A program made the position numbers and the translations under genes. DNA of 64,000 nucleotides from Sphagnum magellanicum (taxonomy: Eukaryota > Streptophyta > Sphagnopsida > Sphagnales > Sphagnaceae), in contig CM038908.1 in the NCBI GenBank assembly GCA_021904315.1, forward strand, positions 28,230,501 to 28,294,500. The letters are read 5' to 3'. Positions 24,114-35,532 of this stretch are shown here, one piece after another. Each line of letters starts with the position of its first letter. Position 1 is the stretch's first letter. The notes beneath the pieces were generated by a model, which was not told the origin of the DNA, ran no database searches, and saw only the letters and a program-made list of their open reading frames with translations.

Positions 24114-24622
24114 TTAGGCATAAGTTGTCTCCTCTTCATCTCCCTCTATCCACTCATGATTAGCTTGTTGAATGTAGGAAATAGTGTGTGTTTCCTTGAG
24201 CATACAATGGTGAGCCATAGGATTATGGTTCCCATGTAAATCAAAGGGTATGTATCCCAGGTGGTGGCCATCAATTTCCCAATCCACTTGATAGTACACA
24301 TGTTTGAACTAGTTATCAATTGTGAAACTTGGTGGAAACAGACCTTTTGCCCAATGAACACATCATAACTAGCGGCATTGGTGACTAAACATTTGGCCTA
24401 TAGGCAAAACTCCTGATCTATACCTTCATTGAAGTTAAATACAATCAAATTCGAACTCTCCCCAAGTACCTCCTCTACGTTCCCACTAGTGGTGCAAATT
24501 ACCCACATAGATTTCGATAGTTTGGAGTCGAGCATGCCCATCTTCTTGGCAAATTGAACTCCAAGAATCACCGGTTGGACACATGTATCAAGAAGTACCA
24601 CTCTAGGTGTATGTCCTCCCAC
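24114..24622 (-). pseudogene. Aspartic protease and following conserved spacer of Ty3/gypsy pol, degenerate
   Basis: The frame 24,622-24,398 contains VVLLDTCVQPVILGVQFA, which aligns with retropepsin active sites (normally Asp-Thr/Ser-Gly); the Gly is replaced by Cys. Downstream pieces in other frames, such as FIGQKVCF, YYQVDWEIDGHHLGYIPFD and AHHCMLKE, form a linker between protease and RT that I recall from related plant elements but cannot name. Confidence 0.6.
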
Positions 24623-25249
24623 CTAGATTGTTAATTTAATATTGTTAACAATGGCAACTTCAGTGGTGATAGAAGTTCTTTCACTAGGCACCACTTTCAG
24701 AAATGAATGAGAGACTTTGTGGAGAGAATAGTTATCCACAACGCCTTTGCTAAATAACAAATCCATAAATGAGGTGTTCTTAGTTCCTTTCTAATATGTG
24801 AATGTAAAATTAGAGGTAGGAGAGCCATTAGTTTAACCATGCTAGAACTAATGACCAAATTACGAATGCCATGTACAACACGTGAGCTAATCGAATGTTT
24901 CTCCAAGGTGTTAGATGGGACCCCTGTAGCATGTGGATTAGGGATTGGTAGAGGACCTACTGTAATGTTCAGGCTATCCTTTAGTACTATAATTTTGCCT
25001 TTGGTGCTTAGCTTCAAATCTTGAAAACTAAATAACAGTGTATTCATAAACTTTTGCGCCACTTCATGCATTTGAAGTTGCCACTCCAGAGCTGATCAAT
25101 GGAAAAATTGTATGTTTTCCTAATGTGCACGTATTCCTGGGACATGAGAATTTGATGCCCTAGTAGCTTATGGTGTACTAGTCTCCTTCCCCTCGCCAAC
25201 AAGGTGTGTTATTTTTTCGTGTTGAGAGGATGAAAAGATTATGGCATGA

Positions 25250-27096
25250 TTATTCAATTTCCTCTAGCCCTAATAATAGGACTTGAACCACATGTGAGTC
25301 CATTAGTTTGAATTACTTGCCTAGTGGCAAAAACTTTGGGTGCCACACTAACCTCTTGTGTTATGAAATAGGAAGGGCAAAAAGAAGTGGCAAATTTTGC
25401 TATGAGACTAAAATTGTGTGCATTGGAAAAAACATATTCCCTAACCATGGCATCATGTGAGAGGCCATAGAATGACCTAGGAGGTCCCTCCTGTGATCCT
25501 GAACCATGTACAAGTTGGGCATGATTAGCTCGTTCGGAAAACTTGCCTTTTAGATTGGTAAGTTGGGCCCTCAATGATTCAAGTTCATTTTGTAAAGTTT
25601 GAACTTGAATGGCATGGGCTTGAAGCACCTCCCTCTTGTCAGCATGGTGCTCCTTCCTTTTAGCATTTTTACTGGAATTACCTTTGGTGGGGAAAACCTG
25701 AGTGGAAGGTTGAAGTGCCTTGGCTTTTGGTAAAAGGGTAAAGGAAGATGCTAGTAAATTTTGTCATGGTAATCGGAGTTACTTCCGTTCCAAGAACTTG
25801 GCAAAACAAACAGCTTCTTGATGTCCCTATTTCCCACAATAATCACAAAAGAAATTCTCGAAAGGAATGTTGCACTCATTAGCTTTGTGGGCAGGATTGC
25901 CATAGTAGTTGCAAGAAGGTAGGATGGGTGTAACCGAGTGCACCACTTTAGCCCTTGAAGAAGAATGTGATGATCTGGTTGGTGCAGCTGGTGGAAGTTG
26001 AGGCCTTGAATGTGATGGAAGCTTCATAATATTGGCTTCATAGTGTGCATGAGCCAATTCCAGCTTTTCAGAAATGTTCTACACATCCAACAAAGTGTAC
26101 AAATCTCCAAATTTTTCAAAAACCCGTTGCAAAACCTATGCATGGAATGTCGGAGTACCTTCCAATGAACGAATATACCGATGGGCAGCTTCCAAGTTTG
26201 TGATGCTCTGAGTATCCTCTTTAAGCTTGAGAAGCTTCCTATAGAACATCACGAGGGTTTCATCCTTCTGTTGAGAGAAGGTGGCGAGCTGTATAATTTT
26301 TTCAGAATTCTTGACCGAAAATTCCAACTCAAGAACTTGAAAGAATTCCCTCACTAGATCAACAAAAGCTGGTGTATCGATGGTGGGAGGAATGTTTGCG
26401 GTAGCAACAATGAGTTGTTGAAGAAAAAGGTTTATTGAAATAAATATCGAATTTGGATTATTGCGCACAGTCCCATGATGTGCAATAGTAATTTGTAGTG
26501 TAGCTTGAGAGGTGGTGGCGATGGCTATGGCATAAGCTAGCTGTGGCATTAGGGATTTGGGTGATGCCTAAAATCCTTGGAGACTGTTCCTCGTACACAT
26601 CCAATGCCTCAAAGTGCACATAATGGGTCAGTTGTTTGAATATAAACACCTTGGTGTAATTAACACCATACTTGAGTTCCAATTCACAAACCATAGTTGA
26701 GAAACTTGCCTTGAATTCTTTCAAAGAAATGGTACTTGGCCTTCCGCTGAACTTTTCAATTTTCCCAAAGGAACTATTAACCTCCATGGTATATATGGGT
26801 GTAGAGGTCACAGCTTGTAGCGAAATATATGGTGATGGTGGGAAAGCTGGTGCAGTAGCAAATGTACCCCACTGATTAACCCCTCCAAATGGACTTTGAT
26901 GTACTATTGATGTAGTGTAACCTGAACCTAAATTCTTGGTGGGAGTTGTACTGGATGATGGTGGTGCTATAGATGTTTGATGGTACCATCGTGAAGATCG
27001 TGAATTCAAAGAAATCGGCTGAAATGATTGTGTGTTACTTCGTAGTTAATACCTTGATTTTGGCTGAACGATAGTGCTCTCATCATCCGAGGACAT
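25250..27096 (-). pseudogene. gag region of the Ty3/gypsy element, degenerate
   Basis: A start-like ATG lies at 27,096 but its frame stops after 16 codons. The next long frames (27,009-26,458 and 26,549-26,136) contain capsid-like gag sequence: FGKIEKFSGRPSTISLKEF, LVREFFQVLELEF, TLVMFYRKLLKLKED. A degraded CCHC zinc knuckle (C-x2-Y-x4-H-x4-C) lies near 25,900, and a possible coiled coil (QTLQNELESLRAQLTNLKG) lies at 25,628-25,500. It would form the nucleic-acid-packaging particle in an active element. Several frame breaks are present. Confidence 0.7.
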
Positions 27097-27289
27097 GGTG
27101 TTATCCCATGCCCCAAAATTTTGTAGCAATACAGAGTAGTAGCTACAAAGTTCTAACACAACATACAATTTCAAAAATACGGTGTGTTGACGAGGGTGAA
27201 CGGCAATGGATGGTTCTTAGTGGATGGACGTTTGTGGACGGACGTCGGTGGATGAAAAGGGATGGACGGATGAAACCGGATGGAAATTG

Positions 27290-27510
27290 GACAAACGAAA
27301 GTCACATTGACATCAGATAGACGAAAATCAAACGAACAAAAGTCGCATTGAAATCAAACGGATGAAAGTCGCATTGATGTCGGATGGATGAAAGTCGCAC
27401 CGACTTCGAATGGACGAAAGTCGCACCAACGTTAGATAGACGGAAATTGAACCAACATCGAATAGACAAAAGTCAAACCGACATCAAATGGACGAAAGTC
27501 GAATCAACAT
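27290..27510. repeat. 26-bp degenerate tandem repeat in the retrotransposon leader
   Basis: About eight units follow a consensus close to GGACGAAAGTCGCACCGAC plus ATCGAAT, with many C/T and G/A differences between units. It lies between gag and the 5' LTR remnant. Confidence 0.8.
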
Positions 27511-27529
27511 TGGACATCGAACACAATGC

Positions 27530-27650
27530 TACAAATCGCCCGAGAGCTCTACAATAATGGCAGGCAACAACACAACGTTACAAATCTATAACGATGGTGA
27601 GCAACGACACGATGTTACAAATCTACAACGATGGCGGGCAACAATGCAAC
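27530..27650. repeat. 37-bp degenerate tandem repeat in the retrotransposon leader
   Basis: About three units carry TACAAATC, ACGATGGCGGGCAACAA and CAACG. They follow the 26-bp array directly. Confidence 0.7.
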
Positions 27651-28019
27651 GAATGCCGTAGTGCAAATCGCAGTGCTGCAAATTGCCCAAAAGATATGGA
27701 GCGATGGCGTGCAAAAACAATATATATTCTTCTTACTTGACGCTACAGTTGGCTCCAGCAACTTCAAGAGTCTTCAAGGCTTCCTCCACCTCCTCCTATG
27801 TCTCTGTGTGAAAGAGAGAAAAAAAAAACAACTTCATCTACTCCAGGATACGTCACTCCCCCATTTGGTCTTGTTTTTCCTAGCTCTTCCAATCTTGGCT
27901 CTATTGGTTGGCAAAGGTGTAACAACACAAGCTTCTTCCAGCAGCAAAAAAACCCCAAAAACTCAAAGCTAAGAAAAATTTGCCACTTTCAACATTAAGT
28001 GACAGAAAATAGTTTTTCT

Positions 28020-28348
28020 AAAATTAAATTGCAAAGAAGGAAAGAAAACATAGTGTATGTAAACAGTGGCCGTGTAATAACTGCCATGAACATTTAAAAA
28101 TCCAGTTTGATTATGGAGGAAACTCTCCCTGACAAAGGAATTTTTAGAAAAAATAAAAAGAGAAGGGAAGAGCTTGGCCTTTTATACAACTGTCAACAAG
28201 CTGAAACCCTAAATAAACCATAACCCTAAAACACCTAATAGCATATAATAATTTAAGAACGTACATTAACTCTAAAAGGCATGATTGGCATGCCCGTAAC
28301 TCGCCGTCATGTATGAGGCCATGCATATGGGCATGACATAGCAAACTC
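28020..28348 (-). repeat. 5' LTR remnant of the Ty3/gypsy element
   Basis: It shares most of its length with 19,215-19,560. It lacks nearly all of the A segment (about 160 bp) present at the left end and keeps only ATAGCAAACTC beyond GGGCATGAC. The LTR is therefore internally deleted and truncated at its outer edge. Confidence 0.65.
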
Positions 28349-29036
28349 CTATTGTATTGTAAGTACATATTGCTTTGTTTGCATCAGTACAAAAGTGTGT
28401 TCAAGTGTTCTTTAGAAATTATGCATGATCATGTACAACACAACAATCAACTATTATATGCCTAGAAAAATTTATTTTGCTATTGGATATTCATTGTCAT
28501 TGTTTTTCAACAAATCGTTTTTGTTGCATCCTCTTAACAAGAATTCATAATAACAATACCTCAACCAAGCTTTCCCCCATGGACAACTACACCTATCAAT
28601 GTGATTAAAGACATAGTAGATCCATTTTCGAAACATAAAAAGTTGGTATTCAATGATACTTTTCTAATCCTAAGACATAAGTTTTATAGTAGGTAGAAGG
28701 AATGAACACATTTTCCCCCTTATGACTTGGATGCATAATCCTTCAATCAAAATTATTTTGTTGAACCTTTTGTTTCCATGATCAAGAACTAGAATGCCCA
28801 TAAAAATATGGACATTGTTTGTAAGAGAAAAATAAAAAATTATATAGGGTCTCATAAAGATTTTTTATTTTTGTCATTCCTTTCATAGAGACACACAAAT
28901 CTTGAATCCTAACCCAAAAGATGGTGTAAAAAATTACAAATGCTCAAAGTTTTTGAAAGAATTCTAATTTTGATTGCCTATCATATGGAAATAAACAAAA
29001 CCTTAAATCCTAGCCCAATATATGATCACCAAATGT

Positions 29037-29391
29037 TGATAGACAAAGTATACACTTCTAAAAAACATGTACACAACAATTTCATTATTCCTAAATTAAA
29101 CACAATGTATATATTCAAATTCAATAGATAACAAAATAATTTTATGAATGTTATTGCAAATGAACAAGAATACAAAAGACTTAAACTCACCTCCTTCAAT
29201 AGGCTACATGAATTTTAATAATAACTAAAGTAGTTACCTAACTAAATAGAAACTAATATACAAGCTAATAATTAATTAGTTAATACTTATTTAAATTTTG
29301 ATTGAACACGTACAATATATATATATATATATATATATAATTAATGTTAATGTTAATTAATAACTACACATTAACACTTACATGGTTAACA
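29037..29391. repeat. Right direct repeat (LTR-like) of the outer element
   Basis: This is a 355-bp partner of 15,765-16,273 in the same orientation. Its middle is replaced by a (TA)n tract at 29,314-29,339. The flanking AAGATTTT follows directly. Confidence 0.65.
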
Positions 29392-29399
29392 AAGATTTT

Positions 29400-32300
29400 T
29401 TGTTGCATCTAGACATTGAATACCTTTAGAGTCAATAGGTGATGAGATAGGGAAGAGAAGTTTTGAAAATGGTGAAGTATCTTTCTATGATGACCAAGTG
29501 TAAAGATTCACTTTAACCATGCCACAACTTCAATTTCATCATGAGCAACTTTATAAAGCTTAAATCTATTGCAATTTAAACTTGTGTTCTATGAATGTTG
29601 AATTTTTGTCCAACATTTGAGACAATTGCTTTCCCTGCATTGCTTAGTTCATCAATCAATATGTTGGGCAATGTTTCAGTGATATCATATCTTGCAAAAT
29701 ATTTACATGCCTCTTTCTCAAGGAGACAAAGATGACAATATTCATAGTTAAGGCAAGCCTCCACAAGGATTAAAAAAAATCTTCAAGACAAGGAACCATA
29801 GTAAGGCTTGGAAAAATAGTGTCTACCCCTTGCTTCCCAACTTGGGCATAGAAATGGTCAACTAGACACCACTTGGTAGTGGCCAACAACTTTTGGAAAA
29901 GAAAAATTTCAGCAAGTCATAGACCATGTGTTCAAATATATAAACATATTTGAACCTATTAAAACATCAAAACAACTTCATAACTACGATTTGAATACAA
30001 CAAAGGATCTAACTTTGCTATTGTTGCAAAAGCAATATGCTAATCTTTCATGAAATGTGAAAGAATTAAATTCAATAATTCTTTGCAAATAACCATTAAT
30101 GTAGCGATCCAATATTACAAAAGCATTTGGAATTTCTCCCTTCTCCATTCTTGGGGAAGCTTTTGGAACAAGTCAATTAATCAAATAATTTGCTTCCATA
30201 TCTACTTATATATATCTTGTAACTTGAAATATATCTTTTGATTTTCATTTCACATTCTTTCCAAGGTTTCTACAACTATTTGAACAAGCTCTACTTGAAG
30301 GTGGAAAAACGCTTCAACTATTACAAAATTCCATAGAAAAATGAGTGCAATTAGTGAACATATGCATTTGGAAAACTCTTGTCATTTGCTAAGAAGAAAT
30401 TGTAAGATGTATTTTTGGCAAAGGACCAATGTGCAACCTAAAACCTACAATATTGAAATAAAAAGAGGTTCAATAATGAATCTTACTATGCACTCACCTA
30501 CTAATTTATAAACAATGTCCCTAAGGATGAAATGTTTCTAGAGAAAAACTAATGTCAAATATTTAAGTTAACAATGGTGAAAATGAACTCCAAAAGTAAC
30601 AAGAAGTTATAATGTAACAAGGTCAAAATTTTCATAAATATTGGGAACTTATTAAATTTATAGTCAACTTGCATAAAATTCAAAGATGACCCAATAATAA
30701 TGCTAAAAAGATTTCAAATTTGACAACAAATCAACAAAAAAGAAAATGAAAACAAAAAAAGTGACACAAGTTCCAACCCTAATAAATAGATAACAAACTC
30801 AAGAAAATTTTGAACAACAATAACACATGGACAAAAACATATTGCATCAACTATTGTTTCTATTGGAAAAGAATGAAAGAACTTTCAATTACATGCATGT
30901 AACCTTGTTCATGTAATCAAATGGGGCTAATAGCCATTAGCCTCTGACAGAATTTTTTGCACATTTTAAGTTAAAAGATGATTCTAAAATGGAAACTTCT
31001 TTAGTGAAGTTAGTAATTGGTTATCAAAAACAAAGTAAAAAAATCCGCCTCATGATTGTCTACCATAACATAAAACGTGTCAATTTCTAGAAACAACACT
31101 ATTCTAATGTTTATTCTAAATTTTCATAACCATTTGGAATTTAGCTGTTCACGCCATAGGAATGAATTACATAAAAATGAACCCAAATTCCCATAGGAAA
31201 AAGTTGGTCTCATAAAAGATTATTTTTATTGTTTTGTTATTAAATTTTCAAGTTGTGTTTTAAATGTTTGAAAATCACCCATCCTTAATCCCCAATATTT
31301 TGCTTATATTTTGTGACATATATGCAAAACCCACAAGTAAATAATCCAATGATTTCATCATCAAATTATGAACATGAGTGGCTAAAAAAGGAAGAGGAAA
31401 ACTTCTTCACAAAAGACACCTAATATGTTCAAATACTCCCTCATAGGTACAGAATGAAATTGACCTCATATCTTGTTCCCTTGAATTGGCCACAATAGTT
31501 TGAAGCATTTCATCTCATAATTATAAGATTCCAAGGTTGGGATTGCATCGTCCTAGATTTCTACAAAAGGCTTTCTTTAGGTTGCATCCACCAAGAGAGA
31601 AATTGTTGTAATGCATAAAAAAGTGTCACAAATTTAATATCCACCTCACACCTTCTTTGCCCTACTTGTCTCAAAATGTGCTAACCCACAACCCACATGC
31701 TAAGCACAATGAGGTATTTGCTTTCAAACATGATATGACAATAAGCCAAAAGCATGTTACATTCAAGCTATCCAAAAGATGTAAGCAATGAAATTACCCT
31801 CTACATTGGTTTCCTTTAGACCACCATTCATTACCAAAAGGTTCCAAACCAAGAACAACAAATATTCTTTACGACCCATGCCCCTCCAATCTCATTGTTT
31901 TATTATTTCTTGGTTTCTTTCTTACACTTCTTCATTTAAAATGTTAAAGTGAAAATAAATAAATTACCACCAACAATAAGAAAACAAACCTTTAGGGCAC
32001 CACAAGCTCGCACTCGTCTTAAACTCCATAAATAACAAGCAAACAACAAGCTTGTTGTTTCGTGCACTTGGCAAGTACCCAATTAAGGGTCACATTAGAT
32101 GAGGGTTTAAAATCTAAGGTCTAATGAAATAGAACAATCCTATTGATTGAGAGCCGTAAATTGGACCCATGGCCTTTAGATGAGGATCCAAGATCAAAAT
32201 GTGGCAATTTGAGGCTAAAGATACATGGCACCATTTTCGAGAGAAAATGAATTGGTTCATACCCAAAAAAAGAGCTCAAAAGGAGAGCTCATGATTTGGA

Positions 32301-35300
32301 GAACGAAGATGCAAGCTAGGGTCCAAGGCAAGGTCAAACCCAAGGAATTTGGACCTCGGGTGTTGGTCTTGTGGACCGTGATACAATTTGCTTGGGTTTC
32401 TACTATTCAATTTGAGATGACGACTTGGTGTGCATCCACTTATCTAAGAAGACTGGACTCCCCAATGTTGGAACAAAATTTTGTTAACACGAGACCAACC
32501 ATCACCATTCTAATGTCCTCTCTTGGACCAAAAAATTCAACTTTATTTGAGGATCAATGACATGTTCAGTGACAACATGAGGTCTGGCGATACAAAGACT
32601 ATGTGTCATGGTGTCTTTTATTTTGAGGTCCTTATGTTAAACCATTTCTGTAACTGTGTAAATGGAATTATTGATTTTCAAATACTTGAACACAAGCTGT
32701 TCTTTAACTTCAAAGACGCAGAAATGGCATTTCTTTTCAGATATCCACAGTGGGTTGTTTTTCAAAACTCAAATACTCACCCAACCTTGCACCAATCAAC
32801 CCCTCATCAATTAATTGAAACTAGTGTAGCTTGTGCCATTGGCCCAAGTGTGAATACATTCTTTATTTGTCACAGTTTCAAAATTGAGGGCTCAACTGAT
32901 TTTACCTTTCAAAACCAACTTTTTAAAATTTCTAACAACAAAGTCCACTAAAAAATTATTAACTTCCACACCTTAGCTCTGACATTTGAGAAATAAACTC
33001 TATTAACCTTGACCCGTCAAAAGCTTTCCAACAACACCAAGAATGCCCCAAAATTCCAATACAGTTTTCAGTTTACATTTTATTTGGTCAGTGAGAAAAT
33101 GGTTCGATAATCAATAACTTTCACACTGTAGCTGCAAACTGTTTTGAACCAAGTCAGTGCATCCCTACTCGTCGAGAGCTTTCCAAAGACAACAAGAGCA
33201 TGCCACAAAGTGCAGTGGTTTGGGAGATTTCAACATGACAAACAAAACAAAACAAACTACCTTGCTTCGTAGATAGAAGGGACCACACACCCCCTCCCCG
33301 CTGTTTGGGCAGGTACTTGTTGAAGAACCTAGACACATACCCCCAGCTTCACAATCCATCAAACCCCCGCCCCCAGCTCATACCTGTGCAAAGCAAGGAT
33401 TCAAAAACCTGGACCTAGATGGTTCTTTATAAATTAAAAAATCAGAAACCAAGAGCCCGCATTAAAGTTATCCGTATAGTCACCCCCTCCTTTCACCCTC
33501 TTTTGGTGGTATCTGCAAAGTAAGGAAATTTTATTAAAATCTCAATATGAAATGCGGAAACTCAGCATTTAATGCACAAGGTTCGAGAGTAATTATAGTA
33601 GTTGCATGCAGAGGTGCAGTGAAAATATATGTAGCAACAGTGGAGGCGCTCAGGCAAAAGGAGAGAGGGGATGAAACTTAGTTTACCATCAAAATTGGTG
33701 GAAAAACTAGTTTGTGGCCCAGTTATTTCATTTTGTAAAATTTCATTCCATGTTTACGCATTTGATGCCCTATTATTATGCCGAAACTGGCCGTTCTCGC
33801 CCCCCTAATCGCCTGACTTTACGGATAACTTTATTGTTTGGAACCCTACATTTATAATTTTAAACATGGAAATCAAACAGTGCAATCCACCACCCTGGGG
33901 GAGGGTGTTACCAGAACTGGTGCCTCTCTCAGCTCCACCTCATGCAGGCCCATTGTTTTGGTAATGCCCTCCCACCAGGACCTTACACTAGTTGCATGGG
34001 CTTACGGCACGTAATTGCAGATGTTTTCCTAGTGTTGTAAGAGCATGTTATTAAGTGTTATAAAAATTCCTCCACTTTCCAAAGGAACTATTTCAATTTT
34101 TGAAAATTTCTGACTCAATGCGTACCCATTAGGTATCCCAGAAAACAAATAAATAAATAAATAAAATAGACACAACTTTATGAGCGTCAAGGCCCTCAAG
34201 TGACGGAAACCAAAATTAGGGCCATGGAAGGCTTGGGGCTGTCCATGGCCCTGCCTCAAATGGACCCCTTATCATGGTAACACCCTCCCTCTAGGGCCTT
34301 ACCTACTGGACACTAGTGATCCATCTACTTATCTAGTGACCACCTCTTTGATGTGCAAAGACAATAGAGTGACTTTCAAAGATCTTAAGTTCTAGAATGC
34401 AAATTGTTCATATGAGTCAACCTACATGCCCATGACCTCCTTTCACTTAGAGAAGACATATCTTGCTCATTTCTTCATTGATTTGAGTGATTTTTTTGTT
34501 GCATTGGATGTGGCATTTGAAGCTTTACAAAACCTATATGTAGGACTCATTTCTTATAGAATGGGTTACCAAGGTGAAACCAGATATTAACTCAGTTGGG
34601 GTTCATCTGTAACTGAGTCATAGCTAGTGTTGTGAGGGCATGACTTTGGACGGTTATATCTTGAGGGTTCATGTCCAAGTCTTGTAACTCAGACTCATAT
34701 TCAACACCCTTTTCTCCAAATCAGCACAAAAATTGAATCATGAAACTTGTCTTTTGCTAGATCCAAAATCAATATTGGAATCATGAAAAAACATTCTTAA
34801 ACATTGGGTTAAGATCTTTAGGGAGATAGGAAAATTCATTTTTTTGAAAAAGTTGATAAGTAATCTGAATTTTATATTTAAATATTGATTTTAATTAATT
34901 GTTCAACTCTTTTATTTATATAGACCCTTGTTTTAATTTGTTGAGGGACTTTGTATCCATATAATCTTTAGAAGTGCGGAGCATGTAGTGTGAACATGGA
35001 ATTGAACCTGAAGGTTCAAGAATTTGAAAAAACCAGGCTCAAAGCTCAAACCCCCTCATGAAGCAAACCTAACTACCTACCTACTAACAACCTGCTTGTG
35101 GTTTCTTAGTAAGTAGGTAGAAAAAAAAGGCAACTGAGCTAACCACCATGGTTAGCTAGTGATCTGGAACCTAACAGAAAACTATTTTCCGACCACTTAC
35201 CATTCATCCTTCATGGTGGGATGGTGGGTGCTGGTTCATAGATTAATGCCTCCCTTGCAAGGAGATGGATGACAATATTCATAGTTAATGCAAACCTCCG

Positions 35301-35348
35301 CATGATCTTCATCAGATATATCAATTTTGATTAAAATAAAGGATTAAA
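29400..35348. other. Intergenic region with dispersed repeats, no gene recognised
   Basis: No conserved protein motif was found in either strand. The segment 32,105-32,325 is related to 40,202-40,436 in the same orientation (TACATGGCACCATTTT, GTCCAAGG). Foldbacks with the GGAGGGTGTTACCA core lie at 33.9-34.3 kb. A hairpin with 8-bp arms AGCTAACC/GGTTAGCT lies at 35,137-35,157. Confidence 0.45.
33897..34305. repeat. Candidate miniature inverted-repeat element with a GGGAGGGTGTTACC core
   Basis: GGGGGAGGGTGTTACCAGAA near 33,897 is the reverse complement of GGTAACACCCTCCC near 34,282. A second inverted copy (TTGGTAATGCCCTCCC) lies near 33,960, which also makes a tight hairpin with the first. 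The outer CTCTAGGGCC is the complement of GGCCCTAGAG beside the foldback in the PILS intron. No target-site duplication was established. Confidence 0.45.
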
Positions 35349-35532
35349 TATAGTCCATGTAGTCTATAGTTTAGGGTTTAGGGTATGAGGTTGGAGTACA
35401 GTTTATGTAGTCTATGTACTAAGGTTTAGGGTATGAGGTTGGAGTATAGTCCATGTAGTCTATGGTTTAGGGTTTAGTGTACGAGGTTGGAGAATAGTCT
35501 ATGTATTAGGGTTTAGGGTAGGAGGTTGGAGG
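35349..35532. repeat. Tandem repeat of about 48 bp with telomere-like TTTAGGG units
   Basis: Four units share TAGTCCATGTAGTCTATG, (TTTAGGG)1-2 and GTATGAGGTTGGAG. TTTAGGG is the Arabidopsis-type plant telomere repeat, here embedded one or two copies at a time in a longer unit. Confidence 0.8.

Larger units (their letters stand above)
19053..28348 (-). mobile_element. Degenerate Ty3/gypsy LTR retrotransposon
   Basis: Gag, protease, reverse transcriptase, RNase H and integrase remnants occur in the Ty3/gypsy order on the minus strand, followed by a PHD-finger-like motif. A polypurine tract (GGGGAAGGA, 19,726-19,734) sits just before the left LTR. LTR-related sequence occurs at both ends (19,206-19,721 and 28,020-28,348), with an extra partial copy at 19,053-19,205. 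Many in-frame stops, frameshifts and altered catalytic residues show that the element is dead. It lies inside the outer element bounded by the 15.8 and 29.0 kb repeats. The tRNA primer-binding site was not found. Confidence 0.85.
15757..29399. mobile_element. Outer LTR-type element, coding-poor, hosting a nested Ty3/gypsy insertion
   Basis: Two direct repeats (15,765-16,273 and 29,037-29,391) both begin TGATAGACAAA and end GGTTAACA, and the copies diverge exactly outside those TG...CA limits. The eight bases just outside them are identical (AAGATTTT at 15,757-15,764 and 29,392-29,399), as expected of a target-site duplication, although 8 bp is longer than the 4-6 bp usual for LTR elements. 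The interval not explained by the Ty3/gypsy element (16,274-19,052 and 28,349-29,036) holds no recognisable gene, so the outer element would be non-autonomous or gutted. I could not identify a clear primer-binding site; TTGGTGATCA just inside the right repeat on the minus strand is a weak candidate. Confidence 0.5.
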
